Assembly (NCBI RefSeq): GCF_008001235.1
Contig: NZ_CP040751.1
Location: 1,533,001-1,597,000 of the forward strand
Length of the DNA stretch: 64,000 nt
DNA from: Salidesulfovibrio onnuriiensis
GTDB lineage: Bacteria; Desulfobacterota; Desulfovibrionia; Desulfovibrionales; Desulfovibrionaceae
Reading direction: 5' to 3'
Shown here: positions 6,794 to 17,008 of the stretch, piece after piece
Position numbering within the stretch: position 1 is the first letter of the stretch
Layout of the letters: each line of letters starts with the position of its first letter
Made by a program: the position numbers and the translations under genes
The notes under the pieces: model-generated
Seen by the model: only the letters and a program-made list of their open reading frames with translations
What the model was told of the DNA's origin: nothing
The model's database searches: none

Positions 6794-9700
6794 CTACATC
6801 CCCCTGCGTTCCACTTTCTGGAGCAGGGCCGTCAGCTCCTTTTTCCACTTGGGACCGCCCACGCACTGGGCCAGGTACTCCGCAGTGTGCAGCACCGGGT
6901 TGTGGCGCTTGATCTCCATGAGGCTGCGCTGGATGCCCATCTTGCAGGACGGGCAGCCCACCACCACGGGGCGCTGCCTGTCGTTGCCCAGGTCCTGGGC
7001 GAGCTGGGTTTCCTTCCGGGACCGGAGGCGGTTGTAGATGTCCGGCGTGGTGATGGCCCCCAGGCCGGATTCCCCGCAGCAGCCGGGCGAGAGGTCCACC
7101 CGCGCGCCGGTCATTTCGGACAGGGCGCTGCGGTAGAGTTCCGGGGCTTTGTTCTTGGGCGCGTCCACCCACTCGGCGTGGCAGGCCGCGTGGTAGAGGA
7201 TCTCGTCCGGGCAATCGGTCGGTCCGAGCCGCCCAAGCAGGAACTGCATAATATCCTGGTGTCCCATGGGGTCCACCAGCTCCTGGGAAAAGTCGTAGGA
7301 CTCCAGGGATTCGCGGCAGGTGCCGCAGGAGGTCAGCAGGGTGGTGGCCTTGAGCCCGGCCTTGCCGGTCATGACCAGCACGTCGAGCAGGTCCTGCACG
7401 TTGCGGTGGCGGTTGGTCTTGTAAGCCTCCTCGCAGCCGCTGGCCAGCAGGGGATAGCCGCAGCACAGGTGCTTGTGGGGCAGGACCACGTTCACGCCCG
7501 CCTTGAGCAGCAGATAGACCGCGCCCATGCCTATGTCGCGGGAAAAGAGCCCAGCGCCGCAGCCCGGGAAGTAGAGCACAGTGTCCTCGGGATCGGCTCC
7601 CGGAACCTTGAACACCGAACCTTTTTCCAGCTCCAGGCCTTCGGCCAGGTTGCGGAAGTCGATGTGCGGTCCCGGCTTGAACATGGGGCTCTTGAGCTGC
7701 CTGCGCCAGCGCGCCGGGATCAGGCCCGCGCCCCGGTTGGCCAGGGTCTGGCCAACGGAGAGCGCCTTGGCCGTGCCCGGCAGGCGGCTTGAGGGATCCT
7801 TGGCCAGGTTTTCCAGCACCACCTTCTTGAGCCGGTGCCCGGACTTGCCCTTGTAGTCCAGGAAGGCGCGCATGGCCAGGGCCGCGCCCGCGGAGTTGAT
7901 CTTCACCGGGCACACGGCCGTGCACTTGCCGCAGGCCGTGCAGTGGTCCATGAGGTCGCGCAGCCTGGCCATGAGCTCGTGGGCGGGCTCGCCGGTCTGG
8001 ATCTGCGAATAGTAGATGGCCTCGATGAGCGCGCCCAGGCTGATGTTCTTGTTGCGCGGGTGGAACATGAGCCCCTTTTGCGGGAAATACATGGGGCAGA
8101 CCTGCTTGCACTTGCCGCAGCGCGTGCAGGTCTGGATGTTGCGCAAGAGCTGCATGAGCTCTTCCTTGTCCTTGAGCGCGGTCTGCTCCAGGGCCTTGAT
8201 GAGCCGGTTGAAGGAAAAGGTGAAGGGCTGGCTGGGCAGTTCTCGGCTGGTGAGTTTGCCCGGGTTGAGGATGTTCTTCGGGTCCACCTGGGCCTTGAAC
8301 GCCACAAGGGCCTTGATCTTTTCCTCGGAAAGGTGGGCGATCTTGGTGATGCCGATGCCGTGCTCGCCCGAGACCTCGCCCTTGAGCTCCTTGACCTTGC
8401 GGAAGACCTCATCGGCCGCCTCATAGGCCGAGGCGAGCATTTCCGGGTCGTTGGAGTTCACGGGCAGGTTCACGTGGCAGTTGCCGTCGCCCGCGTGCAT
8501 GTGCGAGGCCAGAATGACCCGCTTGGCCTGCATTTCCTCCCAGAGCGCCTTTATCTCCCGGTCCCGCTTGGGGTAGGTGTCGCGCAGCTTGGCCATGAGC
8601 ATGCGGCACTGGCCCTCCTGCTCCTGATCCGAGATGTCGCGGAAGGTGATCTCGCCGCTCAGGATGTTGCGCACCCGGTGGCGGGCCTCCAGCAGATCCG
8701 GGTCCTCGGGGTCCACCCCCGGCAGTTCCGCGATCTTGGCCAGGGTCTTGCGGTAGATTTTGGCCAGGTAGATGAGGTTCATGTCCTCCAGGAAATCCGA
8801 GAACTCGGGCACCACGTTCAGGGGGATGACGATGTCCTCGTTGACCTTGAATCCCGAGGTGCGCTTGGCGATGGCCGAAAGCTTGTGCCGGTCCTCCCAG
8901 AACAGCTCGGCCTCCTTTTCGTCCCGGGCCATGAAGATATCCGTGTCCTCGTAGTTCTCCGCCAGGGAGACAATGGTCTGGGCCGCCTCGTCCAGGGCCT
9001 CCTCGTGGTCCGAGTCGAGCTGGAGGATGATCACCGAGATGGGGTCGCCCTCGTACTGTTCGGACTTGGTCTTGTATTCGATGGCCTGCACGTACTTGGG
9101 CCCGAATTCCTCCAGGGCCGAGATCTTCACCAGGTCGCCCTGCTCGCGGATGGTGTCGCGCAGGCCCACCACGTCCTTGATGACCAGCATGGCGTTGTGC
9201 ATGGTGCGGCCGAAGAATTCCAGGCAGAGCACCCGCGAGTGTTCGAGCGTGTCGTGGCAGACGAAGGTGGCCTCGGTGAATATGCCGTCCACGCCTTCCT
9301 TCTGCACCCCGGGCAGGCCGCCCAGGAACTTGTTGGAAACGTCCTTGCCCAGGCCGTGGGCCCGCACCTCGTCGTCGCGCAGGCTCACGGAGCGCAGCAG
9401 CGCGCCCTTTTCGTCGAAGATGTCGAAGATCGCTTCCTCGCCCGGGAAGATCTTGTGGCGCGGGTGGTTGCGGCGTCGCACCTCGATGATGTCGCCGTTG
9501 GGGACCACCATGCGGTAGCGCAGGATGTTGTCGATGGTGGTGCCGTATTCGAAGCAGAACGGGCCGCCCGCGTTTTCCGAGAGGTTGCCGCCCAGGCTGG
9601 ATCCGGCCTTGGAGGCCGGGTCGATGGTGAACAGCAGGCCCTTGTCCGCCGCGGCCTTGATGGCGTTGAGCGTCAGCACCCCGGTCTGGGCCGTGAGGGT

Positions 9701-10312
9701 CTTGTTCTGCGGGTCGATGTCCAGGATTTCCTTGAACCGGCTCATGGAAAGGATCACGCAGCGCTGCCGGGCCGGGATGGCCCCGCCCGTGAGCCCGGTG
9801 CCGCCGCCGCGTGGGATGATGCCGAAATTCATTTCATTGGCCAGCTTGACGATGCCCCGGATATGCTCCTCGCTGGTGGGGAAGAGCACCAGCATGGGCA
9901 GTTCCATGCGCAGGTCGGTGGCGTCCGTGGCCGATTCGATGATGCTGTTGGGCTCGTCCCCGATGTTGGCCTCGTCCATGAAACCGCGCAGCCGTTCCAC
10001 CAGTTGCTTGCGGAAGGCCGTGTCCTCGTCGAAGCTGCGCCAGAATTCGCGGATGGCTGCGGAAAGGATCTTGGGGTATTCCCCGGACATGAGCGGCTTG
10101 GACATGTTCAGGCGGCGTTCCACGCTTTTGCGCACCAGTTCCGGGTCGATGAACGGATTGTAGCGCACCAGGAAGAGTTCGGCCGCCAGGTTGGTTGCCA
10201 GCTTGCGGACCGCCTCGGGCCAGTGGGCGAATTGTTCCAGGTCCACCATGCCGAAGGCGCGGGACATGAGTTGTTCGTCGGAAATCGAAATATGGGGGCC
10301 AAGCTGTGCCAT
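6794..10312 (-). CDS. FAD-linked oxidase fused to Fe-S/CCG-domain subunit (D-lactate/glycolate dehydrogenase type)
   Basis: A 1172-residue fusion. After an N-terminal region of about 140 residues comes an FAD-binding type 4 (PCMH) domain with PRGGGTGLTGG near residue 165, then the FAD-oxidase C-terminal domain with HMHAGDGNCHVNLP (about 600) and GEHGIG (about 655). Two ferredoxin motifs follow, CTRCGKCKQVCP (about 730) and CTACGKCTAVCP (about 795), then two cysteine-rich CCG modules, CCGYPLLASG (about 950) and CCGESGLG (about 1077). This joins in one chain what GlcD and GlcF do as separate subunits: oxidation of a 2-hydroxy acid and electron transfer through Fe-S clusters. The substrate is not certain; D-lactate is the usual guess. 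ATG 10312 is preferred over TTG 10324 because GAGGA lies about 11 bases upstream. Confidence 0.9.
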   Translation of the reverse strand: MAQLGPHISISDEQLMSRAFGMVDLEQFAHWPEAVRKLATNLAAELFLVRYNPFIDPELVRKSVERRLNMSKPLMSGEYPKILSAAIREFWRSFDEDTAFRKQLVERLRGFMDEANIGDEPNSIIESATDATDLRMELPMLVLFPTSEEHIRGIVKLANEMNFGIIPRGGGTGLTGGAIPARQRCVILSMSRFKEILDIDPQNKTLTAQTGVLTLNAIKAAADKGLLFTIDPASKAGSSLGGNLSENAGGPFCFEYGTTIDNILRYRMVVPNGDIIEVRRRNHPRHKIFPGEEAIFDIFDEKGALLRSVSLRDDEVRAHGLGKDVSNKFLGGLPGVQKEGVDGIFTEATFVCHDTLEHSRVLCLEFFGRTMHNAMLVIKDVVGLRDTIREQGDLVKISALEEFGPKYVQAIEYKTKSEQYEGDPISVIILQLDSDHEEALDEAAQTIVSLAENYEDTDIFMARDEKEAELFWEDRHKLSAIAKRTSGFKVNEDIVIPLNVVPEFSDFLEDMNLIYLAKIYRKTLAKIAELPGVDPEDPDLLEARHRVRNILSGEITFRDISDQEQEGQCRMLMAKLRDTYPKRDREIKALWEEMQAKRVILASHMHAGDGNCHVNLPVNSNDPEMLASAYEAADEVFRKVKELKGEVSGEHGIGITKIAHLSEEKIKALVAFKAQVDPKNILNPGKLTSRELPSQPFTFSFNRLIKALEQTALKDKEELMQLLRNIQTCTRCGKCKQVCPMYFPQKGLMFHPRNKNISLGALIEAIYYSQIQTGEPAHELMARLRDLMDHCTACGKCTAVCPVKINSAGAALAMRAFLDYKGKSGHRLKKVVLENLAKDPSSRLPGTAKALSVGQTLANRGAGLIPARWRRQLKSPMFKPGPHIDFRNLAEGLELEKGSVFKVPGADPEDTVLYFPGCGAGLFSRDIGMGAVYLLLKAGVNVVLPHKHLCCGYPLLASGCEEAYKTNRHRNVQDLLDVLVMTGKAGLKATTLLTSCGTCRESLESYDFSQELVDPMGHQDIMQFLLGRLGPTDCPDEILYHAACHAEWVDAPKNKAPELYRSALSEMTGARVDLSPGCCGESGLGAITTPDIYNRLRSRKETQLAQDLGNDRQRPVVVGCPSCKMGIQRSLMEIKRHNPVLHTAEYLAQCVGGPKWKKELTALLQKVERRGM

Positions 10313-10651
10313 GCCGTGTATCAATCCTCAGGGCGTAACGCCCGGTTTGCCTTGTTTTTGGGAAGGAAGGAAATATAGGTCCGGCCTTTCCGGATGGCAA
10401 GGGTAAAAAATGAACAGTTGCCAGGCGCAGGAATGGCCGGGGCTGAATTCTGAAAACGCCTATTTTTTCCTTTTTTATTGCGTTTTTCGTAATGATTGGC
10501 CATTTTCTTGGTTCAGTCGGAATGGTAGCACAAAAGGAAAGGCGTCCACAATATTCAGGTTCCTTAGCATCTCCGTTCTGGACAGCCACGGTATCCGGGT
10601 ATATTTACCATGGCTTCACCACAGTACCTCAGCCCACAGGGGAAATCCCGC
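10313..10651. other. Divergent intergenic region with no gene seen
   Basis: This 339-base stretch separates the divergent FAD/Fe-S oxidoreductase and aminotransferase genes. It is AT-richer in its centre (about 10450-10520, with several T runs) and must hold promoters for both genes, but I cannot point to a convincing sigma-70 or sigma-54 site. No small gene with a good ribosome binding site was found. Confidence 0.5.
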
Positions 10652-11791
10652 ATGAAGACTTCCGATTTCGCAGATCTCAAAATGTTCATCACCGGCCCGA
10701 CCATGATCCGCAAGGAAGTGCGCCAGGCAGGCGCGCTGCCCGAGTTCGGGCACCGGGACAAGGAGAACGACAAGCGCTGCGTTTCCATATTCCGGAACCT
10801 GAGGAAGATCGCCGGAGTGCCGGAAGGCTACGAGGTCTTTCTTATCAACGGATCGGGATCCACCTGCATGGAGGCCTCCATCCGCTCCCTGGTGCGCGAC
10901 GACGAGACCGTGCTCAACATCTCGGTGGGCGCCTTCGGGGATCTTTACCACAATATCAGCAAGAACAACGGCAAGCAGGCCGAGATGCTGCGCTTTGACA
11001 ACGGCAGCGCCGTGGAACTCTGCCGCGTGCGCGAGGCCCTGGAACGGGTCCGGCCCGCCGTGGTCACCGTGACCCACAACGAGACCAGCACCGGCGTGCT
11101 GAACAACATCACGGCCGTGTGCGAGCTGGCCCGCAAGCACGGGGCGCTGCCCCTGGTGGACGGGGTGTCCATCTTCGGGGGCATGGACCTGGACCTGCCC
11201 CAGGCCCGGCCCGCCATGTACTGCACGGCCACCCAGAAGTGCCTGGCCCTGCCCGCCGGTTTCGGCATCGGCTTCGTTGCCAAGGAGGCCCTGGACAAGG
11301 CCGAGACCGTGCCCGTGCGTGGCCATACCTCGGACATCATCCGCCAGGTCGGCAAGGCGCGTTCGCTCCAGTCCCTGACCACGCCCAACACCACGCTGCT
11401 CAACCAGATGGCCGTGCAGCTGGACTACATCGTCAACGAGGAGGGCATCGAGAACCGTTTTGCCCGCCACGCCAAGATGCAGGCCATGGTGGAAAACTGG
11501 GTGAGGAAGCAGGACGGGTTTGAGCTTTTTGCCCAGGAAGGGTACCGCAGCCCGGTAATGACGGCGGTGCGCGTGCCCGAGGGGATCTCCTTTGCAGTGC
11601 TCAAGGACGTGCTCAAGGAGCGCATGCGCGAGCGCGGCTACCTTTTCGACCCGGGCTACGGCAAGCTGAATAAGGAAATGGAGGCGGCGGGCGAGCGGCC
11701 CATCTTCCGTATCGGCCACATGGGCGACATCACGCCCGACATGGTCGAGGAGTATCTCGAGGAATTGGGCGAGGAGCTGGGGAGGTTGTAA
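10652..11791 (+). CDS. Class V PLP-dependent aminotransferase (serine-pyruvate/alanine-glyoxylate type)
   Basis: A 379-residue fold-type I aminotransferase. MFITGPTMIRKEVRQA is the N-terminal glycine/proline signature of the alanine-glyoxylate/serine-pyruvate family, LINGSGSTCMEAS the cofactor-phosphate turn, LPLVDGVSIFGG carries the PLP-pyridine Asp, and CTATQKCLALPAGFG the Schiff-base Lys (about residue 198). These enzymes interconvert glyoxylate or pyruvate with an amino acid; the exact substrate is not decidable here. ATG 10652 follows AGGGGAA at good spacing; an ATG at 10610 has no Shine-Dalgarno. The divergent neighbour oxidises 2-hydroxy acids, so a link through 2-oxo acids such as glyoxylate or pyruvate is plausible. 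Confidence 0.88.
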   Translation: MKTSDFADLKMFITGPTMIRKEVRQAGALPEFGHRDKENDKRCVSIFRNLRKIAGVPEGYEVFLINGSGSTCMEASIRSLVRDDETVLNISVGAFGDLYHNISKNNGKQAEMLRFDNGSAVELCRVREALERVRPAVVTVTHNETSTGVLNNITAVCELARKHGALPLVDGVSIFGGMDLDLPQARPAMYCTATQKCLALPAGFGIGFVAKEALDKAETVPVRGHTSDIIRQVGKARSLQSLTTPNTTLLNQMAVQLDYIVNEEGIENRFARHAKMQAMVENWVRKQDGFELFAQEGYRSPVMTAVRVPEGISFAVLKDVLKERMRERGYLFDPGYGKLNKEMEAAGERPIFRIGHMGDITPDMVEEYLEELGEELGRL

Positions 11792-11797
11792 ACATCC

Positions 11798-12190
11798 GTG
11801 AAAAGCCATTTGCCCGAGTATAATGGATCCTTCAGACACGTTTTGTTTGGATTTGAAGGACGTTGCTCACGGAAGGATTATTTTCTTAAATATCTTCTTC
11901 CAATCTTTTCGGCTGGCGCGGGCTTGATTTACCTTTCGACATGGGCAAAGGCGGAATCCTTCATTGTTGATTTTGAATCTGTTCCTGCTGGTTTGTTTTT
12001 GATTGTTTTGAATGCTTTGAATTTATGGACTTTCATTGCCGCAGGAAAAAAACGTTGCCAAGACATGGATCGTTCCCCATGGTTCTTGTCGTTGAATTTG
12101 GTTCCTTTGGCCGGGATTTATGTTTTTATAGCGCTGGTATTCGAAAGCGGGACAAATGGGCCCAACAAATATGGGCGACCTGCCGAATAG
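11798..12190 (+). CDS. DUF805 family small membrane protein
   Basis: The 130-residue protein has the DUF805 pattern: FEGRCSRKDYF before the first helix, KRCQDMDRSPWF between the second and third helices, and a C-terminal GTNGPNKYG. Three or four hydrophobic helices are visible. DUF805 proteins are small inner-membrane proteins of unknown function. The GTG start lies only six bases after the aminotransferase stop, yet the gene is clearly richer in A and T than its surroundings, as expected of recently acquired DNA. A strong terminator follows. Confidence 0.85.
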   Translation: MKSHLPEYNGSFRHVLFGFEGRCSRKDYFLKYLLPIFSAGAGLIYLSTWAKAESFIVDFESVPAGLFLIVLNALNLWTFIAAGKKRCQDMDRSPWFLSLNLVPLAGIYVFIALVFESGTNGPNKYGRPAE

Positions 12191-12253
12191 CAAACAGTGA
12201 CAGGTTGTATAACTACCGTCTAAAATAACAAGCGGTTGAGAAGGTTGATTTAG

Positions 12254-12278
12254 GCCCCGGTTTTCCGGGGCTTTTTTT
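12254..12278 (+). terminator. Intrinsic terminator after the DUF805 gene
   Basis: GCCCCGG and CCGGGGC form a perfect seven-base-pair stem around a TTTT loop and are followed by seven Ts. It ends the aminotransferase-DUF805 transcript and insulates the chemoreceptor gene. Confidence 0.9.
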
Positions 12279-12345
12279 ATTCTAATTGCGCATATCCCTG
12301 CCGCGTGGTGGTATTATGGTCGTCCATCCAGCAAAGGGGGAGCAT

Positions 12346-13914
12346 ATGACGCTGCGCGCAAAACTCATTCTCGGTTTCGGGGTCCTGCTGGTCCTCATGG
12401 TCGTGGTCGCCGTGTTCGGGTTGGTTTCCGAGAACACGGCCGTCAACGGCTACGAAGGCCTCATTGACAAGGAACTGGCCATCCGCAGGCAGGCCTACGG
12501 CATCGATTCCTTCATGCTGCAGTGCCGCCGCAACGAAAAGGACTTCCTGCTGCAAAAGGACGAGAAGTACCTGGGCGCGTTCAACGGCAACCTCGACGGT
12601 CTCAAGTCCGCGAACGATAAGGCGGCCGGGCTGGCCGGGGAGATCGGCGCCAAGGATATCGCGGCCGTTTGCGCCCGTATCCGGGAGGCCGCTGGCCAGT
12701 ATGGCGCCGCTTTCGGGCAGGTGGTGGAAAGCTGGAAGGCGCGCGGCCTGGATCACGAATCCGGGCTGCAGGGGGCGTTCCGCAAGGCCGTGCACAAGAT
12801 CGAACCCGCCGTGGACGAAATCGTCAAGATGGCCGGCGAAAAGGCGCAGGCCAGCGCCGATGCGACCCGTGAAAGCGCCGATGCCATGGGGGCTTTGTCC
12901 CTGACGCTGGCGGGCGTGGCCGTCGTTCTCGGCATTGCCATCGTCTTTTTCATCGTGCGTTCCGTCCTGCGTCAGCTCGGGGTGGATCCCGCCGTGCTCG
13001 CGGACGTGGCCAACCGGATCGCCGCCGGGAAGCTGGGTGTGCGTTTCGAAGACGACCTGGCCCCGGGAAGCGTGTACGAAGCCATGAAGACCATGTCCGA
13101 ACAGTTGCAGCGGGTCATTGCCGAGGTGCTGGAGGCCGTGGAAAACGTGGCCTCGGGCAGCGAGGAGCTCTCGGCCTCCGCGGAATCCCTGGCCCAGGGG
13201 GCGAACCAGCAATCCACCTCGGTTCAGGCCGTTTCCCAGAGCGTGGCCCAGATGGCTTCCAGCATCGGCACCACCAGCGAGAACGCGCAGCAGACCGAAA
13301 CCATTGCCAACAAGGCCAGCGCCAATGCCGGGGAAACCGGCAAGGCCGTGGTCGGCACGGTGCGGGCCATGCAGGAGATCGCCGAAAAGATCTCGGTGGT
13401 GGAGGAGATCGCCCGCCAGACCAACCTGCTGGCCCTGAACGCCGCCATCGAAGCGGCCCGCGCAGGGGAGCAGGGCAAGGGCTTCGCCGTGGTCGCCGCG
13501 GAAGTACGCAAGCTGGCCGAGCGCAGCGGGACCGCCGCAGCCGAGATCAGCGAGCTTTCATCCAACAGCGTTGAGGTGGCGGTGAAGGCCGGGGAAATGC
13601 TGGAGGCCATGGTTCCGGACATCAACCATACCGCCGAGCTGGTGCAGGAGATCAATTCGGCCAGCGCCGAGCAGAGTACGGGCGTGGATCAGATCAACGA
13701 AAGCATTCTCAATCTCGACAACGTGGTGCAGCAGAACGCGTCCATGTCCGAGGAGGTTGCCAGCACGTCCGAAGAGCTTTCGGGCCAGTCCCAGCAGCTG
13801 CAGCAGACCATGTCCTACTTCGACCTGACCGGGGTGGACAGGCATGTTCCGCGGGCGGCGCTCCCCGCCGCGCCTGCCGAGGATGCGCCGGACGATGAGT
13901 TCGACCGTTACTGA
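12346..13914 (+). CDS. Methyl-accepting chemotaxis protein with helical (HBM-type) sensor domain
   Basis: A 522-residue transmembrane chemoreceptor. TM1 spans about residues 7-27, the periplasmic sensor about 28-185 is all-helical and contains [17 protein letters not shown], characteristic of HBM (helical bimodular) sensors, and TM2 lies at about 186-206. A HAMP region precedes the signalling hairpin with the conserved tip [19 protein letters not shown] near residue 370. The ATG at 12346 is chosen because AGGGGG stands five bases upstream and the signal anchor begins there; an upstream TTG at 12286 would add a non-membrane leader. The stop overlaps the convergent DUF3298 gene by seven bases. 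Confidence 0.93.
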   Translation: MTLRAKLILGFGVLLVLMVVVAVFGLVSENTAVNGYEGLIDKELAIRRQAYGIDSFMLQCRRNEKDFLLQKDEKYLGAFNGNLDGLKSANDKAAGLAGEIGAKDIAAVCARIREAAGQYGAAFGQVVESWKARGLDHESGLQGAFRKAVHKIEPAVDEIVKMAGEKAQASADATRESADAMGALSLTLAGVAVVLGIAIVFFIVRSVLRQLGVDPAVLADVANRIAAGKLGVRFEDDLAPGSVYEAMKTMSEQLQRVIAEVLEAVENVASGSEELSASAESLAQGANQQSTSVQAVSQSVAQMASSIGTTSENAQQTETIANKASANAGETGKAVVGTVRAMQEIAEKISVVEEIARQTNLLALNAAIEAARAGEQGKGFAVVAAEVRKLAERSGTAAAEISELSSNSVEVAVKAGEMLEAMVPDINHTAELVQEINSASAEQSTGVDQINESILNLDNVVQQNASMSEEVASTSEELSGQSQQLQQTMSYFDLTGVDRHVPRAALPAAPAEDAPDDEFDRY

Positions 13915-14612
13915 TGCGCCGGGAACCATCTGGCCGCCTTCGGGGCCAGCAGCGGTGCAAGCTTTTCCCAACCCACCGTGGCCTGCTGCTGCCCGAAGAC
14001 GTAGGCGGCCAGATGGTAGGGCGGGAAGTAGAAGGTCAGGCCCTCGGGAGCGCAGGTGAAGAACTGGTAGTTTTCCCGGGTGGGCTCGGTGCCGTCCCGG
14101 AACCACGTTTCATCCACATGGTCCCCCAGGTTGGGCAGGATCTGCGCACGGGTGTCCTCGGCTATGATTTCCAAGGCAGCGGGTACGTCCGTAAACAATC
14201 CGTCCAGCCTCACATCCTCGCCCGTTTCCAGATCGAAATTGAAGGTGGTCACGAAGTGGTTGGGGTGCGCCCCGCCCGTGAAGTACATGGTCTGGAATCT
14301 GATCCCCAGCAGCTTCCCCTTGATGCCGGAAAGGGACGGCCCGATGTCGAGCATGTATTTCCAGTGCCCGGGGTTGTCCCTGCTTCCCGCGATGGTGGCC
14401 TTGAACTCGTGCAGGGAGTTCTGGACCCAGGTCCGCACGGTCCTGTTGATGCGCGCGTCCATTACCGCCGGGTAGGTTGCTCTGATTCCGGCCTCGAAGG
14501 TGTCTTCCTGGATGTGGATGACGCTGGCCACGCACGGGGGCAGGGAAGGGGCGGCCGAGGCGCTGGCCGTCAGGACAAGACCGAGAATGAATGTGCTGAT
14601 GAGGGTTCGCAT
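13908..14612 (-). CDS. Exported DUF3298/DUF4163-type protein
   Basis: The 234-residue protein starts with a cleavable signal peptide (about residues 1-20, ending ASASA-AP). The mature part has the DUF3298 features: [23 protein letters not shown] in two short blocks around residues 110-132, then a C-terminal segment [17 protein letters not shown], as in the extracytoplasmic part of RsiV-like anti-sigma factors and their secreted relatives. There is no transmembrane anti-sigma domain, so this is a secreted or periplasmic protein of unknown role. It overlaps the 3' end of the MCP gene by seven bases in convergent orientation and lies 20 bases from hypF. Confidence 0.8.
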   Translation of the reverse strand: MRTLISTFILGLVLTASASAAPSLPPCVASVIHIQEDTFEAGIRATYPAVMDARINRTVRTWVQNSLHEFKATIAGSRDNPGHWKYMLDIGPSLSGIKGKLLGIRFQTMYFTGGAHPNHFVTTFNFDLETGEDVRLDGLFTDVPAALEIIAEDTRAQILPNLGDHVDETWFRDGTEPTRENYQFFTCAPEGLTFYFPPYHLAAYVFGQQQATVGWEKLAPLLAPKAARWFPAHQ

Positions 14613-14632
14613 GCCCTCACTTTATCAGCCAG

Positions 14633-16966
14633 CTAAACTTTTTCCAATGCCAAAAGCCGCTGCCCCCACGCGGCCTGGCCCAGGGAGATGCAGGCGTCGT
14701 TGGGCGGCACGACCGTGTGCTGCAGCACCTGCAGGCCGCACAGCTCCAGGGCCATGGGCAGCTCCGAGGCGATGGTCAGGTTCTGCATGACCCCGCCGGA
14801 CAGGGCGATGTGCCCGGTGCCCAGTACCTCGGAAAAGGCCGCCGCCATTTCAGCCAGCCCGTTGATGAGCCCCAGATGGAACCGGCGGGCGATGACACCC
14901 TTGTCCACGCCCCGCTCCAGATCCTCCAGCGCCCCGGCCACCAGCTGCAGGGTGTCCAGCACGGCGGGTTCGTCGTCGGTGGTCAGCGGGCAGGGATAGG
15001 CCCCGTGTTCGCTCATGTCCTGTATCTTCTCCAGCAGGATGGCGGCCTGGCCTTCGTAGGAAATGGTCTCGGCCAGCCCCAGGAGCCCGGCCACCGCGTC
15101 GAACAGGCGGCCGCAGCTGCTGGTCAGCGGGGCGTTGATGTTTTTTTCCAGAAGCTGGGGCAGCAGGCGGGAGGGCGTTTCGAAATTTTCCAGCCAGGGC
15201 CAGGGGTAGGTTCCCGGCTCGCGGACGCCCAGTTCCCAGAGCGCGGCCTGGGCCAGCCGCCACGGCTCCCTCACCGCGGTCTCGCCCCCGGGCAGCCGGA
15301 TGTGGGCAAAACGGGCCAGCCGCTGGTGTTCCAGCGTCTCGTTGTCCACCCAGAGGCATTCTCCGCCCCAGATGGTGCCGTCCTCGCCATAGCCCGTGCC
15401 GTCCAGGGCCAGGCCGATGGCCGGGCCGAGGTGCCTGTTTTCGGCCAGCACCGCATGGATGTGCGCGTAATGGTGCTGGAGCGCCCTGCGGGGAACGTTG
15501 CGCTCGGTCGCGATTTCCCCTGCCAGGGTGGTGGTCATGTAGTCCGGATGCAGGTCGTGGACCACCAGTTCCGGTTTGACCTGGAGAATGGATTCCAGGT
15601 GGCTGAGTATCTCGCGGTAAAAGCCGTAGACCTCCAGGTTGGCCATGGTGCCGATGTGCTGGCTGGGAAATGCCTGGTCGCCCTTGGTCAGGGTCATGGT
15701 ACACTTGAGCTCCGGGCCGGTGCCCAGCACCGTGGGGCCGGATTCGGGCAGGAAGACCGGGGACGGGGTGAAGCCGCGCGCCCGGCGCAGGAAGATGGGG
15801 CTGCCCGTGCACGGATTCATGCGCAGCACCGAGTCGTCGCAGCGGATCAGGATGTCGCGGTTGTGCAGCAGGAAGATGTCCGCGATGTCCGGCAGCCGTT
15901 TCAGGGCCTCGCGGTTGCCTAGGCAGATGGGTTCGGAACTGAAGTTGCCCGAGGTCATGACCAGGGCGGGCAGCCGATCCTGGCACAGGGCCGCGTAGTA
16001 TTCGAAGAGCACGTGGTGCAGCGGCGTATAGGGCAGCATGACGCCGACGAAATTCGTATCCGGCGCAATTGACGGGGCAATGGGCGGCAGGGCCGCCTTG
16101 GACGCCAGCACGATGGGCCGGTGGATGCCCGTGAGCCACTCCTCTTCCTCGGGCATGATTTCGGCCAGCTTCCGGGCTGCGTCCATGTCCGGCACCATGA
16201 CCGCCAGGGGCTTGTCCGGCCGGTTCTTGCGGCGTCGCAGTTCACGCACGGCCTCCTCGTTGGCGGCGTCGCAGGCCAGGTGGAACCCGCCCAGCCCCTT
16301 GATGGCGGCGATCCTGCCTTCGGCCAGGGCGGCGGCCAGCCGCCGCAGGGCCTTGTCCCCGCGCGCCAGCTCCTCGCCAGCGCCGTTCGTGAGCCAGACC
16401 TCGGGCCCGCACTCGGGGCAGGCATTGGGCTGGGCATGGAAACGCCGGTCCAGCGGGTCCTCGTATTCCCGCTGGCAGCTCGGGCAGAGCGGAAAGCAGC
16501 CCATGGAGGTGCCGGGCCGGTCATAGGGGATGGAGCGGGTGATGGTATAGCGCGGTCCGCAGTTGGTGCAGTTGGTGAACGGGTAGCGAAAGCGCGGGTT
16601 CTCCGGGTCGCGCATGTCGGCCAGGCAGTCCGCGCAGGTGGCCACGTCCGGGCTGATGAGCACGCTGTGGCCGTGGCCGCCCGTGCTCTTGAGGATCTCG
16701 AATCCGGTCTCGCCCTCCACCGGGGGAATGCCCTCGGTGTCCAGGGTCACGATGCGCGCCAGGGGCGGCAGCTTGGTTGCCAGGTCCGCGGTGAAGCATT
16801 CCACGGCGTCTTGATCCGCCTGCACCTCGATGACCACGCCCTCGGGCGAGTTCCTGACCGAGCCCGAGACCTGGTTTTCCGTGGCGATGCGGAAGACAAA
16901 GGGGCGGAAACCCACGCCCTGAACCTGTCCCGTGATGATGAACCTGCGCCGGATTTGTCGAGCCAT
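14633..16966 (-). CDS. hypF: Carbamoyltransferase HypF, hydrogenase maturation
   Basis: HypF makes the thiocarbamate on HypE that becomes the cyanide ligands of the NiFe-hydrogenase active site. The 777-residue protein shows the full order: acylphosphatase domain with VQGVGFRPFV (about residues 14-23), two zinc-finger-like CxxC pairs (CADCLADM, CTNCGP, CPSCQ, CPECGP, about 105-185), a YrdC-like domain (about 200-390) and the Kae1-like carbamoyltransferase domain with the metal-binding HHYAHIHAVLAE (about 490) and LALDGTGYGEDG. ATG 16966 gives the canonical start; no strong ribosome binding site is seen. No other hyp genes are present in the window. Confidence 0.95.
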   Translation of the reverse strand: MARQIRRRFIITGQVQGVGFRPFVFRIATENQVSGSVRNSPEGVVIEVQADQDAVECFTADLATKLPPLARIVTLDTEGIPPVEGETGFEILKSTGGHGHSVLISPDVATCADCLADMRDPENPRFRYPFTNCTNCGPRYTITRSIPYDRPGTSMGCFPLCPSCQREYEDPLDRRFHAQPNACPECGPEVWLTNGAGEELARGDKALRRLAAALAEGRIAAIKGLGGFHLACDAANEEAVRELRRRKNRPDKPLAVMVPDMDAARKLAEIMPEEEEWLTGIHRPIVLASKAALPPIAPSIAPDTNFVGVMLPYTPLHHVLFEYYAALCQDRLPALVMTSGNFSSEPICLGNREALKRLPDIADIFLLHNRDILIRCDDSVLRMNPCTGSPIFLRRARGFTPSPVFLPESGPTVLGTGPELKCTMTLTKGDQAFPSQHIGTMANLEVYGFYREILSHLESILQVKPELVVHDLHPDYMTTTLAGEIATERNVPRRALQHHYAHIHAVLAENRHLGPAIGLALDGTGYGEDGTIWGGECLWVDNETLEHQRLARFAHIRLPGGETAVREPWRLAQAALWELGVREPGTYPWPWLENFETPSRLLPQLLEKNINAPLTSSCGRLFDAVAGLLGLAETISYEGQAAILLEKIQDMSEHGAYPCPLTTDDEPAVLDTLQLVAGALEDLERGVDKGVIARRFHLGLINGLAEMAAAFSEVLGTGHIALSGGVMQNLTIASELPMALELCGLQVLQHTVVPPNDACISLGQAAWGQRLLALEKV

Positions 16967-17008
16967 GTCAAGGTTGTAGCGCCGCAGCAAGCCTGTGGCA
17001 AGGGGGTG

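Noticed and set aside
7835..10378. A long plus-strand open frame of more than 800 codons opposite the FAD/Fe-S oxidoreductase gene
   Set aside because: It mirrors the coding strand of a clearly recognised enzyme, has no family motif and shows the His/Gly/Val-rich bias of antisense frames in GC-rich DNA.
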